From Glebionis coronaria (lineage: Eukaryota > Streptophyta > Magnoliopsida > Asterales > Asteraceae): a stretch of DNA of 64,000 bases. Location of the stretch: the NCBI GenBank assembly GCA_025667525.1, contig CM046877.1, positions 263,411,706 through 263,475,705 of the forward strand, in the 5' to 3' direction. Below are positions 1 to 11,024 of the stretch, one piece after another. The notes under the pieces were generated by a model that made no database searches, was not told the origin of the DNA, and saw only the letters and a list, made by a program, of their open reading frames with translations. Both the position numbers and the translations under genes were made by a program. The number at the start of each line of letters is the position of its first letter. Position 1 is the stretch's first letter.

Positions 1-1
1 A

Positions 2-868
2 TTTCAGATGAGTGCAATGGGAGAACTGTCATTCTTCCTTGGTCTTCAGGTCAAGCAACAATCGGATGGGATTTTCATCAGTCAAGATTAATATGTCCAT
101 GAGATTCTTCAGAAGTTTGACATGGATCCTCTTAGACCAGCAGCAACTCCTTATGAAGTTGCTAAAATCAAACTTAAGAATGAGCCAGACCCCCCGGTAA
201 ATGTTCACATGTACAGGTCTATGATTGGCTCTCTCATGTATTTGACTGCATCACGTCCGGACATTATGTTTGCCGTAAGTGCTTATTCTAGACACCAGGT
301 GACTCCAACGGTTTCGAACTTAAATGCAGTGAAGAAGATTTTCAAGTATATCAAGGCTCAACCTAAATTGGGTCTATGGTATCCTAGAGAATCTCCTTTT
401 GTTCTAGAAGCCTATAGTGATAGTGACTATGCTGGTGCTAATAATGATAGGAAGTCTACTACTGGTGGTTGTCAATTTTTGGGTCGTCGACTTATTTCAT
501 GGCAATGCAAGAAACAGACAATCGTAGCTACTTCTTCAACAGAAGCTGAATACGTTGCGGCTGCTAGTTGTTGTCGACAAGTTTTGTGGATCCAAAATCA
601 GATGTTGGATTATGGTTTCAATTTTATGAATACCAAAATTTTTATTGACAATCAAAGCACTATTTGCATTGTGAAGAATCCTGTTTTTCATCAGCGGATG
701 AAGCATATTGAGATTCGGCATCATTTTATACGGGATGCCAATGAGAAGAAGCTGATACAGGTTCTTAAAGTTCATACTGATGACAATGTTGCTGATTTGC
801 TGACTAAAGCTTTTGATGGTCCTCGGTTTAACCACTTGGTGGTTCATATTGGGATGGTCAATCCTTGA
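2..868 (+). pseudogene. pol: copia pol C-terminal end (RT tail and RNase H)
   Basis: The frame opens inside reverse transcriptase with the conserved stretch MGELSFFLGLQVKQ and continues through MIGSLMYLTASRPDIMF into RNase H. RNase H shows the acidic sites in EAYSDSDYAG, the STEAEY motif, IFIDNQST and the C-terminal H/R-rich KHIEIRHHFIRD, and ends at a TGA at 866-868. RNase H removes the RNA strand during reverse transcription in the particle. One in-frame TAA at 89-91 replaces the lysine expected in SQDKYV, so the copy is probably dead, although the RNase H part is otherwise open. The 5' end of pol is outside the window. Confidence 0.93.
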
Positions 869-1491
869 GGTCTAGGATTGAGGGGAGGCAAATCCTAAGG
901 GGAGGCTTTGTGTACATATTAGGTTAGACTAACGTATTAATAGTATGTAACAACATAGTTTCTTGGTTATGATGGTGTGTGGTGCTTATGATGGAGGATT
1001 TTTGCTCTCTTCTGGTGGATATGGCCTTACATGACTGGCTTCTGGTCCTCTTTGGTCAGCTTCTAGTTATAATTGGTTGGCTTCTGGTGGTTTAAAATCC
1101 TTCCATGTCAAGTGGTGTTTGGCTCCTGGTACTGGTCTGGCATACTGTTCATTCCTTTTGTCCTTTGTTAATCACGTTTTGCTCCTGGTCTGACCATTGT
1201 GTGCTTTGACTTTTGGTCAACGCTCCCATTCCTGGTATTTACAAGTTTTAATTCCGCATGTTGATTGGGAGTTGGTTATTATGTTAAAAAGGGCAAGTGG
1301 TTACTATGCAATTATGGTTTAATTTGAAAGGGCAACCCCCCATTAATAGGGGTCAATGAACAGTTACCACTTTCTTTATATATGGTCAACATACACCCTT
1401 GACTCACTCATTACAATTAACACACACACAAAACCGCTTCTACTCTTTACACCCTAATCCCAATCCTTCTTCCATCAATTCATCAAGATCC
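869..1491 (+). other. copia A linker between pol and the 3' ORF
   Basis: No gene is visible. Just after the pol stop lie two polypurine-tract-like boxes, AGGGGAGG at 881-888 and AAGGGGAGG at 897-905, the first enclosed by a TAGGATT/AATCCTA inverted repeat. From about 990 to 1235 the motif GCTYCTGGT or TTCTGGT recurs at least seven times. The last 80 bases are C/A/T-rich, like a plant 5' untranslated region. Confidence 0.6.
1375..1385 (+). promoter_or_regulatory. candidate internal TATA box for the 3' ORF
   Basis: TTTATATATGG lies about 107 bases before the ATG at 1492 and is followed by a CA/CT-rich leader. This spacing is usual for a plant polymerase II promoter and could let the 3' ORF be transcribed without the LTR. 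Element B has only a weaker A/T-rich match at the same place, so this is tentative. Confidence 0.35.
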
Positions 1492-1628
1492 ATGGCTGCT
1501 CTTGCTTACCAACCTGCTCACAACCGTGTTGCTTATCTGGGTGATGGTCCAAATCGTGAACATTTTGCTGACATCTTGGATTTCATTGAAGCTTCTAACT
1601 TAAGGTTTGCATTTACTGTCTGTCCCAC
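1492..1628 (+). pseudogene. copia A 3' ORF, first piece
   Basis: This is the N-terminal 45 codons of an extra copia protein of unknown function. It begins MAALAYQPAHNRVAY and ends in FTVCPT where element N inserted. Element B starts the same protein with MAALQVISKHNLVVN, which supports this ATG. The duplicated target CCCAC ends this piece, and the same frame resumes at 11025. Confidence 0.88.
1624..1628. repeat. target-site duplication of element N, left copy
   Basis: CCCAC directly precedes the LTR start TGATACAAG and is repeated at 11020-11024 after the other LTR. Five bases is the usual duplication for LTR retrotransposons. Removing N plus one copy puts the two parts of A's 3' ORF back in one frame. 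Confidence 0.95.
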
Positions 1629-3601
1629 TGATACAAGCCTTTTGCTAGTAAGAAAATTATCGTTGTAGTCCTGTCTAATCGAATTGATCTTAGTTCTCTA
1701 TGTGACTTCGTTTTATTTTGGTGGAAACAAAGATGTGTCGTTGTAGTGTTTCAAATTAAAAAGGTGTAAAACAATTAAAGTAAAGGTGCTCTTAAAGTAA
1801 ATCTAAGTCTAAATAAAGTAAAGGTGCAGGTATTTAAAAACGTGACTGAAATTAAAAGGCGCTAACGTAAATAACGTAAACTTAAATCTATCTAAGGCAA
1901 ACTTAAAGTGCGACTAAAACTAAGGCAAATCTAAAATAAAACTAAGGCAAATAATCTTAAAGTGCAATTAAATAAAAGGCAGGAAAAATAAAGCTTGAAA
2001 ATAAAAATCAAAGACAAAAACTAATAAGAACCTGAATACAGCTCATTCGGAATAAACCTTCGTTTGGAACAATCACTCGTCCTAAATGTCACCTTTGGTT
2101 GAAATGATTCTTCTTCACTTGGAATATTACCAAAATCCTTGATCCGGAACTAGTTGATCTGAATATGTCACTTATCCAAAACAATCCTTCGTTCGGAACT
2201 TTACTGATTCGGAACTTGTAAAATCTGCCTTGATTCGGAAGTAATTTGTCACCCTTGATTCGGAAGTTTCCGAGTGAAGCCCATTGATTCGGAAGTTTGG
2301 AACTTCCGAATGAACCTTTCTTGAGTCGGAACTTACCCCTTGATTCGGAAGTTTATGACTTCCGAATGAAAAGCCTTGATTCGGAACTTGGTCCTTGGTT
2401 CGGAACTTTGAGTTGATTCGGAACTTTTGAGAAGTTCCGGATGAAACCCTTGGTTCGGAACTTTGGAGTTCCGAATGAATTCTCTTGGTTCGGAAGTTTT
2501 CACTTCGTCCGGAACTTTGAAAGTTCCGGATGAACAAGTTTGGCTCGCAAGATTTGTTGAGTTAAAATCTTCCGAATGAAGCCTTGATTCGGAACTTTAG
2601 AAGTTCCGAATGAACACTTTCCCTCCTTCTTGGATCGAAACTTTTCCTGGAAAGATCAGAAACAAAGCAAACACCCCCGAAGAACAAGGAGATATAGTAA
2701 CAGCAGGTATAACCACAAATTAATCAAAATAACTCAAACGATTAGATAAAAACAACCACGAATCAACAGTAATAATAGACAAACAATTTAAAACACGAAA
2801 TCAAACAACTTTAACCAAAATAATCAAAAACCACCTGGATCAAAATAAAAGCATGAACATGAACATAACATAAACACATGAATCAAAGAATAAGAAAGGT
2901 AGATAAGAGATTGACAAGATAAAATAAAGATTTGACAAGAATTAAAATGAAAACTTACTTGGAATTAAATGGTAATTAAGGTGCATAACAAGGTAATTAA
3001 ATGGACAAGAAAGTAAATGACAAGGTATTTAAATGTGGAAGACTAATTGTCACACTTAGCCAACAAGAAAGAAATGATAACATCCTAATCTATTTATAGG
3101 GGAGGATTAAGGAAGCTTCCTCCCCTCTTTCCTTTTCTCTTAATTGCGTAGTTAAGTCCCTCCTTCTTTAATCTTCATTTAATTGCATACTTAGTCCTTT
3201 TCTTCTAATCTTCTTTAATCTTGGACTTAAGGAACTTTTGGCTTCGGGATTTCTTTTGAACTCGTCTTTAAATTCTTCAATAAAATAGACTTAAATTCTT
3301 CGGCTTTTGATAAACTTCCGTCTTTTGACTTTTTCTTCGATAAATCTTCAGAATTTGTCGTGGAATTCCGTTCTTTTTGCACTCTTGATTTCTTGACTTC
3401 GTCTTTCATCCTTTTCTTCAATAAAAGTCCGTAAATGCCCGTGAATGTCCGTGTTTTCTCCACTTTTCACCTTTTCATCCTAAATCACAACAAAAACACA
3501 AACCACGCATAATTCCGACATAAAAGACATAAAATACACGTTTTGGTCCGGTTATTATTGTAATTGAGTGGTAGAAAAGATGGGTGTTTACACACCTATC
3601 A
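1629..3601 (-). repeat. element N 3' LTR
   Basis: This matches 9048-11019 almost base for base. It begins TGATACAAGCC and ends CACCTATCA. On the minus strand a TATA box (TATTTATA on the plus strand at 3091-3098) marks the promoter, with U3 to its right. The part downstream of the TATA box holds the TTCGGAACTT motif array. Confidence 0.96.
2180..2620. repeat. TTCGGAACTT / AAGTTCCGAA inverted-motif array in the LTR
   Basis: About twenty copies of a ten-base motif (TTCGGAACTT or TTCGGAAGTT, and the reverse AAGTTCCGAA) are spaced 15-40 bases apart in alternating orientation. Adjacent copies can form short hairpins. An open frame of 121 codons on the minus strand here is only a product of the repeat. 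The same array is in the other LTR at about 9598-10050. Confidence 0.85.
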
Positions 3602-5618
3602 AATCCCCTACACTTGACCATTGCAATGTCCTCATGCAATGCATTAGTTACAAAGCACGTTTACATTTTTCATCATAATCAATCCACGTTGGCCTTTATT
3701 AGAGAGATAGAAAATTATAAACATTCAAAATAAAGAAATCAAAAATATACCTTGGGTTTTGGAAATGTCATGAATAATCATCATCCTCAAGTTTTCACTT
3801 TCTCCAAACCAAGCTTAAAAACGAGATCATTGTTATTATAAGTTAGCAAACTAACACGAACTCATGTGGGCCAATTATTCACTTAGACTCCCTTATTCCT
3901 AGGTGTATCTCTTATATTTTATTGTTGTCTTGAATGATCACGAGGATGCATTGTTGACTTATTTCGATAGTTATTTAGTCCGAAAATAAAGTGAACGATT
4001 TAATCAATAGTTAGCTAAAGGACAAAATCTTTTAAAACTGCTTCTCGGGACCTCATAAAGTTCATATCTTGGCATAACTCGCTTCGTGATTTGAGACCTT
4101 TCTCGGACCGATATTTGGCAGCGACTTCATACTTCAAACATTGAGAGACGTTCATGAAATAATGGTCTTCTCTTCATATAGGAATTCCTTCACTTGAAGT
4201 TTTGAGAGATTCATACTTGGACCACGACTTCTTCATTTTTCTCCAATCTTTCTTTTGGACTTTGATATACAACGATCCGCCTCCTTTTATGACTTGGATC
4301 TATTTATCCTCATACCTTGCTAGGGTCTTTTCGGATACACTTCTCCATGACTTTTGGGGAGTTTTTGCTTTTCGTCGTGTGTCTCGATCCTTCATATTGA
4401 TTTTCGATAAATGATTCTTCACATCACTTTGGATCTTTAGCAACAAAATATAGCCCTCATGCTTTGTTAGGGCCTTTTCGGACTCGCCAATCTTCGCGTC
4501 CCGCTTCAATAAGTTATGCCTTGGCTATGAACTCTAATCCATACCGAGCAACTTTTAAACGATCTGGGGCTAGAAGCTAAGTAACTTTTCAAATCGTACA
4601 ACCTTATTTATTAGCAGATAAATTATTAGCAAGCGATGGGAGAATAGGCTCATAATTAACTCACATAAATTCACGAAAGAATACCGAACTTATAATTGGC
4701 TCTATCATCTCTCGTTCTCCACAGTTTAAAATCTCAAGTAATGAGACTCGTGGATACTTAGTCTATTAAATCAAAGTTTTAGGTTTTCGAGTCGCCTATA
4801 GGATCTTGCAAATTCTTACTCTTTCAAGTTTAGAAATCGCATTTTAAAGTTCCCTTGATAAACGACTCTCTAGGATCAATTATAGGAACTTGCGAAAAGT
4901 TCTTGTTCTTAACCCGTGAGAGTTAAGACTTTCGCGTTTTATAGCTCCCTATATAAAAGCCTAGCAAAACTTGACTTAAACACGTTAAGGATACTAGCTA
5001 GAGTAAACTCGGGTTGAGTCAAAAGATTCACATCGTTTGAAAATTAAAACCACTTATTAAACATTTATTCTAATAAGGAAAGAAAATAACTATACAAAGG
5101 GAAAAACTAATAGGCCAAAATAGATCAAAAATTTTGAAAAATGTCGAAAAATTGATTTTCCGGTTAAAATGAGGGCAAATACAAGGAAAAGACCACTTAA
5201 CTTCGATAGAAGTCCCCCCTACACTTAAGATAAACATTGTCCTCAATGTTTAAGCATGTGGGAGTAAACTCCCCTACACTTAGGACATTGTGCACTTTGT
5301 TTAAATCTCGCTAAGGAAAAGACAACTAAAGAGATTCCTATTTTAATATTTGAGAAAATATATAAAATAGAGAATCAAAAAGAGTTTAGGATAGAACCGG
5401 GAAGAAGTAGAACACGGAATCACGGATCATCAAGAATCATCAAGAGTGGATCATTAAAGCTCGAATCCCTAATTAAGAAGTGAGGAGAGGAAATAGCAAA
5501 CCAAAGGGTCCCCCCTACACTTATGGTAAATAAAGCGGAAAGATATATACATGGGTTGCCTCCCAAGAAGCGCTTGGTTTTGGTTAACCGAGTCGTGAGC
5601 CTGACTCGACCTTGATAA
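3602..5618 (-). other. element N 3' untranslated region with repeated polypurine tracts
   Basis: No convincing gene is present. Read on the minus strand, the functional polypurine tract AAGTGTAGGGG abuts the 3' LTR (plus-strand 3605-3615). Further copies lie at 5215-5226, 5271-5281 and 5511-5522. Next to the first two are hairpins with a shared TCCT loop (plus strand 3618-3640 and 5233-5252). At about 5540-5575 the minus-strand block GCGCTTCTTGGGAGGCAA, which I remember as widespread in plant Athila/Tat elements, supports the classification. The rest, about 3650-5200, is A/T-rich without recognisable content. Confidence 0.75.
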
Positions 5619-7442
5619 TCAACGGAAGAAGCATGAAACATATCCACCAGGATCAAAGACATAGTTTTCATCCATCAATAAGCAAGAGTTTAAGGCGAAC
5701 AAGGCAAGCCAAAGAAGAAGTGGCAGGGTTCCCTTAAGCAGCGATGGAGCACGGTGGAAGCAAGGGTGAAGTGGAGCAAGCATGTCTTCAAAATTTCCAA
5801 AGATTTTTCCTTTTAATTCATCAGGTGGATACTGAGATGGCTTAAAGACTTCAATACCGGGGTCGAACACCTTTTCCTTCAGGGGAAAATAGCACTCAGG
5901 CTCAGCCGAGTGTGAAGAAGATCCGCAAAGAAGCACAACCTCGTCCTCAGGAGTGGGACAAAGAGGTGTCAAATCATAAGTGCAACGGATTTCGGTGTCG
6001 ACCGGTTTCTTCTCCTTTGACAAAATGCTCTTCAAATCCAAAGTAGGATCAAGACGATAATCTCCAAAGTCCAAAGGAGGAGCATCACTCTCATGAGGGA
6101 AGTATGTGTTGAGAAATTCAGAGAAATCTTCCTCAAATGAATAATCGTCCAAAGTAGGATCGAGTGATGGTGGAGGATCTTCATCATGTGAAGAATCGCT
6201 TGAAAGAGTATCAGCTTCATCAAAATCATCGAAAGTGGGCAGCTCGGGATACTCAGAAGTACAATCAAAATCATCCGAATCTCAGCTAGAATCATAATCA
6301 TCATAAGCATCAAAGACCGGTGGAGAATCATAAATGGGAGAAGCGTCCAAAGTAGAGTGAGAATCATCCACATTATCTTCAAAGAGTGGATTACCAGTGG
6401 AAGACTCGAATAGAGGATTGTCATAGACGGTAAAGTCATCGAGCACATTTATCATATTCACTGATTCTCGGCCTCCAAAGGATTTGCCTGTAAGCTTCCC
6501 CATTTTAAAAACTTTTGAATCATCCCCAACTCGTAAGATTAACTCACCTTCGGCCACATCTACTAAAGCTCGTCCGGTTCTCAAGAATGGCCGACCAAGT
6601 ATTAAAGGAATACGAGGGTCCATTTCATAATCAACTACGACAAAATCGACCGGGAAAGTAAATGTGCCAACTTTGATAAACACGTCTTCGGCTATACCAA
6701 CGGGGTAGGCGAGAGTGCGATTTGCAAGTTCGAGAGTCATCTTTGTTGGAATGAGGTCGGGTAATGATAGTGTTTTCCAAACACTCAGTGGCATCAAATT
6801 TATACTAGCCCCGAGATCAGCAAGGGCAGTAAATTCTTCAGTTTTGTTGAACACGCAAGGCAACACAAAACGACCGGGATCTCCAAGCTTTTCCGGAAGT
6901 TCTCTAAGAAGAACTGCAGAGCAGTTTTCATTTAAGCGTGTGTTGGCGAGTTCAATCAGCTTCTCCTTCTTGCTAAGCAATTCCTTGAATGCTTTGACAA
7001 ATTTTGGCATGTGGCAAAGTGCTTCAACAAGGCTAATGTTGATGGTCATTTTAGATAGCATATCCACATATTTCGATACTTGACAGTCATTCTTGGTTAG
7101 CTCGTTGGTCTTGCCTATGCGAGAAGGGTATGGGATTCTGGGTTGGTAAGGGTTAGGTGAAGGTGTAGTTGGTAAAGGTTGTGATGTTGAAGGGTCCTTC
7201 CGAGATACATCGTCATGACGAGGCGGAGACGGTAATGGTGCACTAACACTAGGTGTAGGAGGAGTAGGGATACATGGTGGTGGAGGAGGTGTAGATGATG
7301 GTGTAGGGATAGGTGGATCGACAATGGTAATTCCACTACGCGTAGTTATAGCACTCACATTAGCTCGCGGATTAGTGACGGTGTTTGAAGGTAGAGAACC
7401 CGAAGAAGAAGAAGGTTGAGCTTCGGGCAAGAAACTAGCCAA
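5619..7442 (-). pseudogene. element N gag C-terminus and aspartic protease
   Basis: One minus-strand frame is broken only by a TGA at 6282-6284, probably a CGA to TGA transition. It starts with a serine/proline-rich linker containing TNPRANVSAITTRSG and a polyproline run. Next comes a retropepsin-like domain with ADLGASINLMP as active site and PLILGRPFLRTGRALVD as the second conserved block. The acidic tail after the stop (FDDFDEADT, then CTYDLTPLC) has no known domain. The DLGA form instead of DTGA or DSGA is, as I recall, normal in Athila-type elements. The protease would cut Gag inside particles. No reverse transcriptase follows where it is expected. Confidence 0.88.
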
Positions 7443-8796
7443 CAGATTCTTTAATTCAGTTGTTTGAGTGATGAAGGAGGATTGAAGATTATCACGAACC
7501 TTGCTTCAAGATATCTCCTTTCAAATTGATTATTTGGCTCTGTAGATTCTTGATTTGCTCACCTTGAGTTCTCATGATGGTGTCAACATCGGGATTAATG
7601 GGTGGGTGTTGTTGGGTGGGTGGTTGATAAGGGTTAGAAGCACGAGGTGGGATTTGGTTGCTTCTATTGTAGTTGTTGGCGGGATTTTGGTTTTGAGGAG
7701 AAAAACCGGGTGAAAGGTAGTTGTTGGAACGGTAGCTCAGCAGATTTCTATCCCCTTGTTGTCTAGCTTGGTAATTTCCGGTGAATAATTACCGTAAGCA
7801 GCATACACATTTTCCGGATTTCCTTGTGTCGAAGGATAATCGGTGTATGAGTGAGGACCGCCACATGTTTCACAAGGATTAGCAACTGCTTTTACTTGTT
7901 GTTGTTGTTGGTTTGAAGCGAGAAGCGTAATACTTTTGCTCATTTCAGCCATCATGCGGGTGAGTTCGGTCATCTCAGGGTTTGCGGAGGTGGAGGAAAC
8001 ATTGACTCTCGGGTTGTTCCTAGAAGAAGTAGAGGAATCCCAGTTCTTGTGGTGAGTAGTCATGTTCAATTAACTCTCTACACTCCTCGGGTCTCCTTTT
8101 CATGAATGTGCCACCGGCGGCTGCATTGATCGTATCACGATCTCGAAAAGTCAATCCGTTGTAGAAAGTATCAATCAATGTGACGGGAAGCATGTTGTGG
8201 TTTGGACAACGGTCGATCAAGACATTATATCTCTCCCAAGCGTCAAAAAGAGATTCATCAGGGTCTTGCATGAAACCGCTGATCTGATTGCGAAGGCTTG
8301 TGACCATGGATGGTGGAAAGTAGCGCGACAAAAAGCGTTGAGTCATATCATCCCAAGTGTGAATAGAGTTCTTCGGGAGACGATCAAACCATTTCTCGGC
8401 ATGATGCGATAAAGTATGTGGAAAGAGTTGTAGGCGGAGTACATCCATTGTGGCACCAGGCAACTTCATGCTTTGGGTGATTGTAATGAACTTGTCGAGG
8501 TGTTTGTTGGCATCATCATCAGGCAATCCTCTAAATGGGTTTGTTTGCACATGCTGAATCATGTGGTGCTTCAACGAAAACTCAGGAGCGTTGATTTGCA
8601 TCGGCGCAATCGGTCCTCCTCGTCCAAACATGGTTGGTTGACAAAGTTCCTCCATGGTCCGAAGATCGGGCTGTGGAAGAGCATTGTTGTTATTATTATT
8701 ATTGAGGTTCGGTGGAATGTTGTTGTTGTTAACACCTACCATATCTAAATCTTCTTGAGGCTCGGGCTCTTGATAATTAGAAGATCTAGTACGCAT
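7443..8796 (-). pseudogene. gag: element N gag
   Basis: The ATG at 8796 gives MRTRSSNYQEPEPQEDLD, an asparagine run, then the Retrotrans_gag core (HHMIQHVQTNPFRG, LRLQLFPHTLSHHAEKWF, WDDMTQRFLSRYFP, ESLFDAWERY, LIDTFYNGL). An upstream in-frame methionine at 8853 adds a hydrophobic stretch that is probably untranslated. Near 8065 the frame shifts into NMTTHHKNWDSS, probably by a 2-base loss. The remnant zinc knuckle reads CETCGGPHSYTDY, with the last cysteine replaced by tyrosine. Further frame changes near 7770 and 7505 separate it from the protease frame. The copy cannot make full Gag without frameshifting. Confidence 0.88.
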
Positions 8797-9030
8797 ACAC
8801 CTGAAAATGCAAAAGAAAACAAAACCAAACACAAAGACAATATATATACACAATAAAAATAAAATCTTTTTGGATTTTTGAAATTTTTAATTTTTATGAG
8901 TTTTTATCAATTTTCTAATTTTTTTATGATTTTTTGAATTTTTTATGCAAGAAAAGTAACGTTCACAAGTGAGCGGATCCCAAAAAGCAACGTGTCTTTC
9001 ACAGGAAACTGTTGATCTTAACGAAAAGAG

Positions 9031-9045
9031 CCGGCAGCGGCGCCA
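9031..9045 (-). other. element N primer-binding site (tRNA-Asp type)
   Basis: Two bases inside the 5' LTR, the minus strand reads TGGCGCCGCTGCCGG. This matches the 3' end of plant tRNA-Asp except for a substitution in the middle. Its place on the right confirms that the right LTR is the 5' LTR. tRNA-Asp priming is known for Athila elements. Confidence 0.88.
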
Positions 9046-9047
9046 TT

Positions 9048-11019
9048 TGATACAAGCCTTTTGCTAGTAAGAAAATTATCGTTCTAGTCCTGTCTAATCG
9101 AATTGATCTTAGTTCTCTATGTGACTTCGTTTTATTTTGGTGGAAACAAAGATGTGTCGTTGTAGTGTTTCAAATTAAAAAGGTGTAAAGCAATTAAAGT
9201 AAAGGTTCTCTTAAAGTAAATCTAAGTCTAAATAAAGTAAAGGTGCAGGTATTTAAAAACGTGACTGAATTAAAGGGCGCTAACGTAAATAACGTAAACT
9301 TAAATCTATCTAAGGCAAACTTAAAGTGCGACTAAAACTAAGGCAAATCTAAAATAAAACTAAGGCAAATAATCTTAAAGTGCAATTAAATAAAAGGCAG
9401 GAAAAATAAAGCTTGAAAATAAAAATCAAAGACAAAAACTAATAAGAACCTGAATACAGCTCATTCGGAATAAACCTTCATTTGGAACAATCACTCGTCC
9501 TAAATGTCACCTTTGGTTGAAATGATTCTTCTTCACTTGGAATATTACCAAAATCCTTGATCCGGAACTAGTTTATCTGAATATGTCACTTATCCAAAAC
9601 AATCCTTCGTTCGGAACTTTACTGATTCGGAACTTGTAAAATCTGCCTTGATTCGGAAGTATTTTGTCACCCTTGATTCGGAAGTTTCCGAGTGAAGCCC
9701 CTTGATTCGGAAGTTTGGAACTTCCGAATGAACCTTTCTTGAGTCGGAACTTACCCCTTGATTCGGAAGTTTATGACTTCCGAATGAAAAGCCTTGATTC
9801 GGAACTTGGTCCTTGGTTCGGAACTTTGAGTTGATTCGGAACTTTTGAGAAGTTTCGGATGAAACCCTTGGTTCGGAACTTTGGAGTTCCGAATGAATTC
9901 TCTTGGTTCGGAAGTTTTCACTTCGTCCGGAACTTTGAAAGTTCCGGATGAACAAGTTTGGCTCAGAAGATTTGTTGAGTTAAAATCTTCCGAATGAAGC
10001 CTTGATTCGGAACTTTAGAAGTTCCGAATGAACACTTTCCCTCCTTCTTGGATCGGAACTTTTCCTGGAAAGATCAGAAACAAAGCAAACACCCCCGAAG
10101 AACAAGGAGATACAGTAACAGCAGGTATAACCACAAATTAATCAAAATAACTCAAACGATTAGATAAAAACAACCACGAATCAACAGTAATAACAAACAA
10201 ACAATTTAAAACACGAAATCAAACAACTTTAACCAAAATAATCAAAAACCACTTGGATCAAAATAAAAGCATGAACATGAACATAACATAAACACATGAA
10301 TCAAAGAATAAGAAAGGTAGATAAGAGATTGACAAGATAAAATAAAGATTTGACAAGAATTAAAATGAAAACTTACTTGGAATTAAATGGTAATTAAGGT
10401 GCATAACAAGGTAATTAAATGGACAAGAAAGTAAATGACAAGGTATTTAAATGTGGAAGACTAATTATCACACTTAGCCAACAAGAAAGAAATGATAACA
10501 TCCTAATCTATTTATAGGGGAGGATTAAGGAAGCTTCCTCCCCTCTTTCCTTTTCTCTTAATTGCGTAGTTAAGTCCCTCCTTCTTTAATCTTCATTTAA
10601 TTGCATACTTAGTCCTTTTCTTCTAATCTTCTTTAATCTTGGACTTAAGGAACTTTTGGCTTCGGGATTTCTTTTGAACTCGTCTTTAAATTCTTCAATA
10701 AAATAGACTTAAATTCTTCGGCTTTTGATAAACTTCCGTCTTTTGACTTTTTCTTCGATAAATCTTCAGAATTTGTCGTGGACTTCCGTTCTTTTTGCAC
10801 TCTTGATTTCTTGACTTCGTCTTTCATCCTTTTCTTCAATAAAAGTCCGTAAATGCCCGTGAATGTCCGTGTTTTCTCCACTTTTCACCTTTTCATCCTA
10901 AATCACAACAAAAACACAAACCACGCATAATTCCGACATAAAAGACATAAAATACACGTTTTGGTCCGGTTATTATTGTAATTGAGTGGTAGAAAAGATG
11001 GGTGTTTACACACCTATCA
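9048..11019 (-). repeat. element N 5' LTR
   Basis: This is the promoter-bearing LTR of N in minus orientation, beginning TGATACAAG on the plus strand and ending CACCTATCA. The motif array at about 9598-10050 lies downstream of the promoter and so would be in the transcript leader. Confidence 0.96.
10509..10516 (-). promoter_or_regulatory. TATA box of element N 5' LTR
   Basis: The minus strand reads CCCCTATAAATAGATT, a near-ideal plant TATA box, conserved in the other LTR at 3091-3098. Transcription would start about 30 bases to the left and run toward gag. Confidence 0.7.
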
Positions 11020-11024
11020 CCCAC
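11020..11024. repeat. target-site duplication of element N, right copy
   Basis: CCCAC follows the LTR end CCTATCA and matches 1624-1628. Confidence 0.95.

Larger units (their letters stand above)
1629..11019 (-). mobile_element. complete Athila-like gypsy element N, gag-protease only
   Basis: The element is 9391 bp with near-identical TG...CA LTRs of 1973 and 1972 bp, flanking CCCAC duplications, a tRNA-Asp type primer site and a polypurine tract, all in minus orientation. By eye the LTRs differ at about 20 positions, around 1%, so the insertion is young and later than element A. Coding is limited to gag and an aspartic protease on the minus strand. The 2 kb between the protease frame and the 3' LTR has no RT, RNase H, integrase or envelope-like frame. 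The proteins resemble the gag-protease part of Athila-type polyproteins of Asteraceae. Such gag-only LTR elements (called TR-GAG in plants) need polymerase supplied in trans. Confidence 0.93.

Noticed and set aside
2172..2537. 121-codon minus-strand frame in the LTR (and its twin at 9590-9955)
   Set aside because: It is produced by the TTCGGAACTT array; codons follow the repeat and there is no protein-like conservation.
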